In this document: piece by piece, positions 56,876-64,000 of the stretch
Layout of the letters: each line of letters opens with the position of its first letter
How positions within the stretch are numbered: position 1 is the stretch's first letter
From: Ophthalmolycus amberensis
Lineage: Eukaryota; Chordata; Actinopteri; Perciformes; Zoarcidae
DNA length: 64,000 nucleotides
Assembly (NCBI GenBank): GCA_024529925.1
Contig: JAFEUB010001422.1
Span: forward strand, 558,001-622,000
Reading direction: 5' to 3'
Position numbers and translations under genes: made by a program
Notes under the pieces: model-generated
The model's input: the letters and a program-made list of their open reading frames with translations, nothing else
Told to the model about the DNA's origin: nothing
Database searches by the model: none

Positions 56876-57431
56876 TGTTGTGGAATATTTCTGTAGTACA
56901 TGGGAGAAGAGTGTTATCATATTTATCAAATCAATGTCAAATGAAACAGAGTCTGGATGAATGGTCAAAGTTATAATAGTCAATTTATTTGCCTGCAGGC
57001 AAAGAGAACACTGTCCCACAGACACATCACGTCATCTGCAGGAGGTGCTCTGAATAAGACAGTCAGATGCATGGACATTTATACTGCTTCCTTTGATTAG
57101 GTCACTGTGACCTAATCAAAGAGTTAAGTCACAGAAATACAGAGTCTGAATAAGCCTGTTTTACCATCACACATCATATATGCATACAGAGGGTCATGCT
57201 ATCCAGCTGATGCTCATCAGGAAGTACCGTAATCTAGGCCTCTGTGTGTCGCCGTCTTTGAAGACAGAAACAATGCACAGGAAAACAGATAACAAGATAA
57301 ACAAGATAAACAAGCCACCTGGCTTTCGAAACTGAGAATCATCTACTGAAATGTGTTTGAGGCCTGCACAGTTAAAGACTTACATTCGTTTACCCCTAAA
57401 GCATAAGACTATGACATATTTTCCCATAACA
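56876..57431 (-). repeat. LTR (5' in element sense)
   Basis: 556 bp, differing from its partner by one missing base near 57135. Should hold the retroviral promoter. Confidence 0.9.
57091..57121. promoter_or_regulatory. Second copy of the LTR palindrome / estrogen response element
   Basis: Same 31-bp perfect palindrome as in the other LTR, with the 15-bp consensus motif at 57099-57113. Confidence 0.85.
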
Positions 57432-57519
57432 GTGTGTGTTAGGGTTGGACATCCCATGCTACTGTATGAGGCAGATATTCAGTGTATTATCAGTCATTAG
57501 TTCTTGTTTCCTTCTAAAA

Positions 57520-57750
57520 TGGCAAACTATAATAATATACTATACATTTTTATGGCATAACAGTTTTAACGTCTACCATACTATGACTAATTTATGACAT
57601 ACTATACTATGACTTTTCTTTAATGCCATTTTCATGTCATAATATACTATGCCATGTTTTCTGATTTGTTTTTTATTGCACACTCTACTATAACATGTTT
57701 TATGACATGTTTTATGACACTGACATTTTAATGACATGTTTATAGCATTG
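57520..57750. repeat. Degenerate tandem array of actatgaca-type units
   Basis: Irregular repeats of actatgac, tatgacat and atactatac units. A related patch occurs at 63845-63930, so this is a dispersed repeat family. Confidence 0.6.
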
Positions 57751-58054
57751 AATAATACATTAACAGTACATCTCTTAAAACTACATCTTGCTATGTGTGT
57801 ACTGGCTGTTACTGACTCACCATTTAATTCTTCCTAAGTAAAAGTCAACAAGTGTTGGCAGTAAATGTCAAATATACAAAAAATGTACTCATTGCAAAAG
57901 AATAGTTCCTCCATGAGTGTTAAGATTGTGTTAGCATGTAGTCTGATTACTGCATTCCTGCTGGGGAAGTTAATATTATGAACATGTTCATATTATGTAT
58001 CTCCACTTCTGAGGATGTGTAATGTGAACATTAACTAATAACTTCATTATAATA

Positions 58055-59492
58055 AGTTAATAGATCCTCAGACAAGGTCGTAAGCAACACTCTACTGAAA
58101 CCGCTCTCCTGAGGGTTTCAAATGACATTCTCATGTGTGCTGATGCAGGTGACTGCTCTGTGTTAGTTCTTCTGGACCTCAGTTCTGCATTTGACACTGT
58201 AGACCATGACATCCTGATTAAGAGGCTACGTGATTGGGTGGGCATAACTGGCATAGCGTTAGACTGGTTTACATCTTACCTCAATGACAGAAGTTTCAAT
58301 GTCTCTGTGGGTGATTTTGTGTCTGTTACCTCTCCACTGTCTTGTGGTGTACCGCAGGGCTCGGTTCTGGGGCCTCTGTTATTTTCCCTTTATCTGTTAC
58401 CTTTGGGACCGATCATAAAAAGCTATAATGTGTCCTATCACTTATATGCAGACGATATCCAACTCCATCTGTCATTCAAACCCAGCGAGGCATTCACATT
58501 AACGAGGCTCCTGGACTGTGTCAATGCCATCAGAGACTGGACGGCAGAAAACTGCTTGCAACTCAACGACTCTAAGACGGAGGTCCTAGTTATTGCTCCA
58601 GAGGAGTTTGTCCCCATGATCAGGCAGATTATTAGTCCACTCTCCTCTGCTGCCCATTGCAACCTGCGCAATCTTGGGATTTTCTTTGATCGATCCATGT
58701 CGTTTGACCCTCATGTTAAGCAGCTGTCCAGGTCATGTTTCTTCCATCTAAGAAATATCAGTAAACTGAGATCTGTAGTATCAACACCTGAATTAGAAAT
58801 GATCATACACACATTTATCTCTTCACGCATTGACTACTGTAACACACTTTTCACATCACTCAGTGTATCTGCTCTTAACCGTCTGCAGGTCATCCAAAAT
58901 GCTGCCGCCAGATTACTCACCAGGACAAATCGACGGTCTCACATCACCCCCGTACTCCGATCTCTCCACTGGCTTCCTGTAGCATCTAGGATACACTTTA
59001 AAATTCTCACCATCACTTACAGAGCACTTCACGGTCAGGCTCCGACTTATGTAGCTGATCTACTTCAGCCCCTATTCACCCGCCGCACTCTCAGGTCAAA
59101 CGCTCTAGGTCTTCTGTCAGTCCCACGCACACGATTTAAGACCCGTGGTGACCGAGCCTTTGAGGCAGTGGCCCCGAGGCTCTGGAATTCTCTGCCTGCA
59201 ACTCTACGCCTCGCAGATACTGTGAATACTTTTAAAAAACAGCTCAAAACCCACCTGTTTAGGCTGGCGTTTGTGTAAAACTAAACCCATGTCCTAGACC
59301 TGCTCTTAAAATATGTTTTACATTTATATTTTATTTTTAATTTTAATTTTTTAATTTTCTCTGTGTAGATAATTTATTGACCCTTGGGTCACATTGTGTT
59401 TTTTATGCTTTTAAATGTCTGCTCTGTTAAGCACTTTGTGATACTACCGTCTGTGAAAAGCGCTATATAAATAAAATTCATTCATTCATTCA
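58055..59492 (+). mobile_element. 5'-truncated L2/CR1-clade LINE
   Basis: Starts abruptly inside the reverse transcriptase frame (GRKQHSTETALLRV in frame before the first Met). It retains the rest of the ORF, then a short 3' UTR and an (ATTC)n tail at about 59477-59492. That structure matches truncated L2-like insertions common in fish. Confidence 0.85.
58133..59278 (+). CDS. LINE reverse transcriptase, C-terminal two thirds
   Basis: 381 uninterrupted codons from the first Met; the homologous frame continues upstream to the truncation point. Visible motifs are the fingers/palm segment LLDLSSAFDTVDHDIL, the GVPQGSVLGPLLF block, and the catalytic YADD at 58445-58456. The L2/CR1-type C-terminus follows (RLLTRTNRRSHITPVLRSLH, then a PTYVADLL stretch). 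The endonuclease domain is lost, so it cannot move by itself. Freedom from stops suggests recent insertion. Confidence 0.85.
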   Translation: MCADAGDCSVLVLLDLSSAFDTVDHDILIKRLRDWVGITGIALDWFTSYLNDRSFNVSVGDFVSVTSPLSCGVPQGSVLGPLLFSLYLLPLGPIIKSYNVSYHLYADDIQLHLSFKPSEAFTLTRLLDCVNAIRDWTAENCLQLNDSKTEVLVIAPEEFVPMIRQIISPLSSAAHCNLRNLGIFFDRSMSFDPHVKQLSRSCFFHLRNISKLRSVVSTPELEMIIHTFISSRIDYCNTLFTSLSVSALNRLQVIQNAAARLLTRTNRRSHITPVLRSLHWLPVASRIHFKILTITYRALHGQAPTYVADLLQPLFTRRTLRSNALGLLSVPRTRFKTRGDRAFEAVAPRLWNSLPATLRLADTVNTFKKQLKTHLFRLAFV

Positions 59493-61878
59493 AGAACATG
59501 CTGGGACCGTGCTGAGATACAAGATGTTTACCCAACAGTGATATTTAATAACAAAACGTGTTAATCAGCCGTCAGATGAAATGTAATATAGTTAAAAGTA
59601 TAATATTACCCTGGAAATGTAAACACAAATGTAATGGGAGAGAAGTAGAACAAAACAAAAACATTCAGGAATATTACGTGTGCCTCAAAATTGTACTGAA
59701 GTATAGTACTTGTAAATGTACAAAGTTATCTCCCACTTTTGGAATTTGAAGAAAACCTGTCATTTTGAAATAGGGTGTCAGAAGCATCAAATGAACAATC
59801 GGTATGTAATCAAAGGACCAATATCAGCCCCATAGACTGTACAGTGCACCTGTGGGCTGAGGTCGTGGCCTTCAAGGGGGACCAGCTGTTGGTGTTACCT
59901 GAGAATCCAGCCGTGGGGGGGGGGGGGGGGGGGTGTGTGTGTGTGACAGACTGAACTGTGCCTTCTGACACTCGAGGACAAAGCCCGTCAGCGCTGTAAT
60001 CCTCTGATAAAAGCACACAAAGGAGGACACACCTCCCCACTGACAGACGCACACCGGAGAAAGGAACACACACCGTCGGCCCCCGAGGTCACAGCGAGAG
60101 GGAACAGCAGACGCACATGTTGGTGCAAAGCAACATGTGAAGCCTTCAGATAAAACATATCTCATCCGATCTAAAGCATGTTATGAGCAGAAGAAATACT
60201 ATGGCTTTTTTTTACTGATTACAGCAATAATGTTTTCAATATATCACACACAACAAACAGACAAGACGTCCCACATGTTTTTAACCACTTTTATTATCTT
60301 TGTCATTGTACTCCTCCTCGTTTCAGTCATTCATTTACTGCACTAAAGACCCACTGACTGAGCGCACATCAACAAATTCATCCAACTGCACCTCAGTAAC
60401 ATCACTCTCCAGAAAATAGAATTATAATTTACTTTCTAAAACCATAGCAATAATAATACACTTGGAACAATCAAATATACAACAATTCTTTGTATTTATA
60501 ATTAAATGAAAAGAAGTATATTCATCTCATATTTAACATGACAGGACAAAGACAACACAATCACCGGTTGCATTTACACACGGCATTAAATCAGATCTTT
60601 GAGAACATTAGTGGAACAGATTCCTCCCATTATTACTGACAATTTGTTAATATATAAATGGCACAAAGGAGCTCTGGTTTTTCAAATTCATATGAAATTG
60701 AGTTGGTTATCTGCAACATTATCTAGTTTGTGTTTTTCTAGTTGACAATCTTATGTGTTCATCGTGCTAAAAAAAATCAGCTTTCTCCAACAGATCAAAA
60801 GCACGAACTATGTACAAGTATTCATATAAAGATGGGATTTATTTTACAGCAATGGTTTGACATTTTGGCAAATATGCTCATTCGATTTCTTGCCAAGAGT
60901 TCGATGGTTACACTCTCTAACCAATCTTCTCATCTAACCGTCAAGCAAGAAAAGAAAAAACAAAACACGTTTTCCAAAATGTTGAACTATTCCTTTAGTT
61001 TCAAAGCTTTCCTTGAGGAAATTGAATAATAGTGCAATATCAGGAACATTTGTAAAACCACAGAATGTCGTGTTCTAATAGTTTAACAAATAGAGCACGC
61101 AAAGGCTGTACACACGAGAGACAATGTGCTTTAATAAAACAAAAAAAGTAGAAAGAAAGAGCAGCCGTCCTGATCTGCTGTGTGTGTAAATGCAGCCCGT
61201 GTTTTGGCATTTAGACTTTACTGAGTGATTGACTCCTCAGTCATCGGCTGATCGTGTCGGTCAATGCTCCTGAGCCAGCCATACAGTAACCGCGACCCTC
61301 TCCGTATGAGTGTGTGTGTGTGTGTGTGTTGAGATTATCAGTAATATTTGGCTCGTAAAGGAAATGGACTCAATAACATGTAAACAAAATGTAAACTCTT
61401 AGGCTTCTGACTACTAGCAACGCAAGAGTAGGAACTCAACTCTTTTAATCTTATATACGTCTATGAACAGGAATGAACAAAAACACACAGCTTACTACAA
61501 ATCACATACAGCCAGACAGGAATATGCACAGGCAGCATGTTGGCACGCATACACAGATATGGGTGTACATGCACAGACAGGCACACAAAAAGTGCAGGTC
61601 AGCACCCACACACACATTCACACACACAGTCAGGGTTCACAGCCACAGCAAGGCATTGTGGGAAGGGCGGGTTGTATGTTTATGTGTACTATCTGCCTTT
61701 CTATACAGTGTGTTTCTGTGTGTATTTACAGTAAGGGTACGGCAGTAAACCCTTGTGCAGGTGTGTGTAACTGGCATGCAGGCATACTGTGTGTCTACGG
61801 GCTGGTTGCAGCTTGCAGGTCCATCATTTGTGTCACTGTGTACAGTGCTGAGGCTAGAACTGTGACGGTGTGTGGGTT
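59493..61878 (-). other. ttc7b 3' flank and probable 3' UTR
   Basis: No coding frame supported. Minus-strand AATAAA motifs lie at 60838-60843 and 60290-60295, so a 3' UTR of 1.0-1.6 kb is possible. A pure G run (about 59915-59933) followed by GT repeats lies near the left side. Confidence 0.45.
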
Positions 61879-62381
61879 TCATAGTGCTCTGGGTATGATG
61901 GTGAAGGGCAGAATGGGGCTGCTGGCCTCCAGCTCCAAGGCAGTGAGGAAACACTCGGTGGCAGCGGCGGCGTTTCCCTGAGCCTGCAACACCTCGCCGA
62001 GGCTGTTCCACACATCATGAGCCGTACTGAGGAGAGAAGGAAAGAAGAAGAGGAGGAGGAGGGGGATGAAGGAGAGAGGGTGATGAGAGAGAGAAAAGGG
62101 AAGCAGGAAGGATAGGAGAAAAGAGGAAGGAGAAGAGAAATCAAGAGAGGAAAAGGAGAGGGGGAAACAGGGAGGGGATGGAAGAATGAGGAGAGGAGAG
62201 ATCATTAAAGAGGGGAGGAGAGAAGGAAAAGGTAGGAGAGAAGGAGAGGAGAGCAGGAAACAGGAGAGAAAGGAAGAAGAGAGGAGAGGAAAAGGGAGGT
62301 GAGGAGAGAACAAATAAAAGTGACGAAAGGTAAATATTGTAGTGAGTGACCTAAAATATAATAACCACTTACATTGCACTG

Positions 62382-62413
<32 letters not shown>

Positions 62414-63536
62414 CTGTTGACCTGCACAGCATCCCTCAGGACTTTTTCCGACAGACTGTAGCGCTGCAGCTGGTGAAGAATCAGACCCTGTGGAAGAGAC
62501 AAGGAATAAGAAGAAGGGTGGAGGAGGAAGATGAAGAAAGAGAGGAAGATGTTTAGGCTTACAGCCGCCGTGTTTGTGATGAAAATCTACTGCTGTGCAT
62601 TTTAACTCAGATACTGGTGTTGATGATTCTTGTTGGCACCAATACATTTGCCTGACTTGTAACATTACACGTGTTGTTGTGCAATTCTATTTAATTGCAG
62701 AAAGTAAATCACTGACACGTCACCGAGCAATATATAATGATGGAGCAGCAAATAAAAACAGTCCTGCACTTCCACTTTGCCTCACCTCGCCTCCTCCCTT
62801 TCTACTCTGGGAAGGTGGGGATGAGGGGGGAGAGAGTGTACGAACAGGTAAACTGTGGGACACACAGCAGCCTCCACCGTAACAACAACACATGTGTCAC
62901 CATTGATAGAGCTACACGCACCTCTCTCGTTCATAAGCTGTGATTCACGTTTGACCAGATTTAAGGACATGTTTGCATACTGAACAAAAGTAGGGCCCTG
63001 AATCATGCGTCACATCTCATCAAGCACCTCTAGGTGCGCAGTTTAAAGCTGGTATTCCTCCTCAGGCCACTGAGGCGGGCAGATTCAAGAATATTCAGGA
63101 AGGGAACTGATTGTGTGAGCTCTGTGAAATGGATAGTGCGTCTTATTTCCTTTAGATTGTACATTCTTTGATGATCTTGTGTCAAAACACTACAAATCCT
63201 ATTTCTCTCAAAAGCCTGAGGGGGAAAAAAGGCTAGATGAATTATTTAGGTGGTATTTTTTCTGATGTCTTATTTATGAGTGATTTATGAATTTAGTTGT
63301 AGACATGGAGGACTTGAAAATTTAGTTTTCTTTTTTTTTTTTTGTGGTAGTGTTTGAAAATGTACAAACTTCATTCTGATTCTGTATCTGACTTTGTGAT
63401 GTCTGGTAAACTCAGGGCCTAGTTATATGTGAGACATTATCAAACCCTCAGGCTTTACGGACACTGCATGCGGAGAGAAGAAGGTTTGTTATGTTGCCAA
63501 GCTGCCCAACACAAGGACACAGCAGAAGAACAGTCT

Positions 63537-63572
<36 letters not shown>

Positions 63573-63778
63573 TACCAGTCTCTGCATGGTCTTGACATGC
63601 GTCGGGTTGATGGACAGGGCCTCTTCATACCAGCGTTTGGCCTCGTCTATGTTGCCCCTAAGTTCAGCGATCTGCCCCCTCATGTACAGCACATTATGGG
63701 ATGTGGGGAAGAGGTTTGAGGCTTCCTGCGTGCAGGCCGAGGCCTCTGCGGGCTTCGACATGCCGGTGTACACCTCGG
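61879..63778 (-). CDS. ttc7b: TTC7B C-terminal exons (gene continues beyond the window)
   Basis: TPR-repeat subunit that stabilises the plasma-membrane PI4KA complex with EFR3 and FAM126/hyccin. Last three coding exons on minus: 63576-63778, 62414-62487 and 61879-62026, with phases 1, 0 and 2 at their starts. The read protein has EVYTGMSKPAEASACTQEA, then NVLYMRGQIAELRG, LILHQLQRYSLSEKVLRDAV and ECFLTALELEASSP, ending FTIIPRAL. It aligns by eye with the human TTC7B C-terminus, which I recall as ending FTIIPRVL. It runs convergently toward calm1, as in human. The N-terminal exons lie to the right of the window. Confidence 0.93.
62031..62316. repeat. Long polypurine tract in ttc7b intron
   Basis: About 285 bases are almost pure A/G on the plus strand, built of gga, gaaa and gaga units with only scattered pyrimidines. 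It lies directly upstream (in gene sense) of the last exon's acceptor, so the transcript has a very long polypyrimidine stretch there. Confidence 0.85.
62383..62413. repeat. (CA)n microsatellite at a ttc7b donor
   Basis: Read in gene sense it is (GT)n starting at the donor of exon 62414-62487. Confidence 0.9.
63540..63570. repeat. (GT)n microsatellite in ttc7b intron
   Basis: About 15 GT units just past the donor of exon 63576-63778 (CA in gene sense). Confidence 0.9.
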
Positions 63779-64000
63779 CTTTCAAAGGAAACACAGACAG
63801 GGAGGACAGATTGCAAACATGAGGGTTTAACTGAGTGAATAGCACACTATGACTTTTTATGGCATACTATCACATGCAATTTGTCGGCCATTTTTTATGG
63901 TACACCATAGTATGCCTTTTTATGACATTGTGCAATTTGGAGTAGTTCCAAACGTCATTATCTTTGTCCAATCAACAGACAGCTTGGTATAATTACTGAA

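Larger units (their letters stand above)
53201..57431 (-). mobile_element. Internally deleted endogenous retrovirus, minus orientation
   Basis: Two near-identical LTRs bound 3.1 kb of internal DNA, and GTGT flanks both outer ends (53197-53200 and 57432-57435) as a short target duplication. In the minus direction a primer-binding site follows the 57431-side LTR. A gag-like leader frame starts at 56110, and a purine-rich tract abuts the 53757-side LTR. No reverse transcriptase, integrase or envelope frame is present, so the copy is non-autonomous. LTR identity (one 1-base gap seen in about 557) indicates a recent insertion. Confidence 0.85.

Noticed and set aside
60137..60346. Hydrophobic 69-codon frame resembling a membrane peptide
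   Set aside because: AT-rich DNA often gives such frames; no start context, splice or family support.
61879..62502. Single 207-codon minus frame as one ttc7b exon
   Set aside because: The middle is translated purine/pyrimidine tract; splice sites at 62026 and 62414 give the conserved TTC7B sequence instead.

Overview
The window is vertebrate nuclear DNA, almost certainly from a ray-finned (teleost) fish. It has split genes with GT-AG introns, several short enough to sit well under 200 bp. It also has many microsatellites and a fish-like mix of transposons: hAT and Harbinger-type elements, an L2/CR1-clade LINE and a young endogenous retrovirus. No bacterial-style genes, CRISPR arrays or tRNA/rRNA genes were seen.

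Layout, left to right. (1) 343-23496, plus strand: a ZMYM4-type zinc-finger gene of about 30 exons. It has an acidic N-terminus, a run of MYM zinc fingers, a Val/Pro-rich segment and a C-terminal domain derived from a Crypton recombinase (DUF3504). Its middle holds an unusual in-frame exon coding for a piggyBac-transposase-type cysteine-rich domain, followed by a possible alternative 3' end. One exon carries an apparent 1-base frameshift. (2) 23500-27870: 3' flank, including a hAT element with a matching 8-bp target duplication. (3) 28176-30799, minus strand: a complete 445-residue beta-tubulin gene whose usual large last exon is cut by three further introns. (4) 30800-33097: promoter region and intergenic DNA with a LINE 3' fragment. 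(5) 33098-42369, plus strand: NRDE2, 19 coding exons, 1196 residues. (6) 44587-50867, plus strand: calmodulin, 149 residues in 6 coding exons. Its first intron holds a long open frame for a coiled-coil segment that could be spliced in frame onto calmodulin exon 2. (7) 53201-57431: an internally deleted endogenous retrovirus in minus orientation. Its two LTRs are nearly identical and each carries a perfect 31-bp palindrome containing a consensus estrogen response element. (8) 58055-59492: a 5'-truncated L2-like LINE with a long uninterrupted reverse transcriptase frame. (9) 61879-63778, minus strand: the last three exons of TTC7B, running off the right edge.

The NRDE2-CALM1-TTC7B neighbourhood matches the human 14q32.11 block as I remember it, which supports these assignments. 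The genes work in separate pathways: chromatin/transcription cofactor (zmym4), microtubules (tubulin), nuclear RNA surveillance (nrde2), calcium signalling (calm1) and the plasma-membrane PI4KA complex (ttc7b). All exon borders were read by eye from splice signals, reading phase and remembered family sequences. No alignment or transcript data were available.
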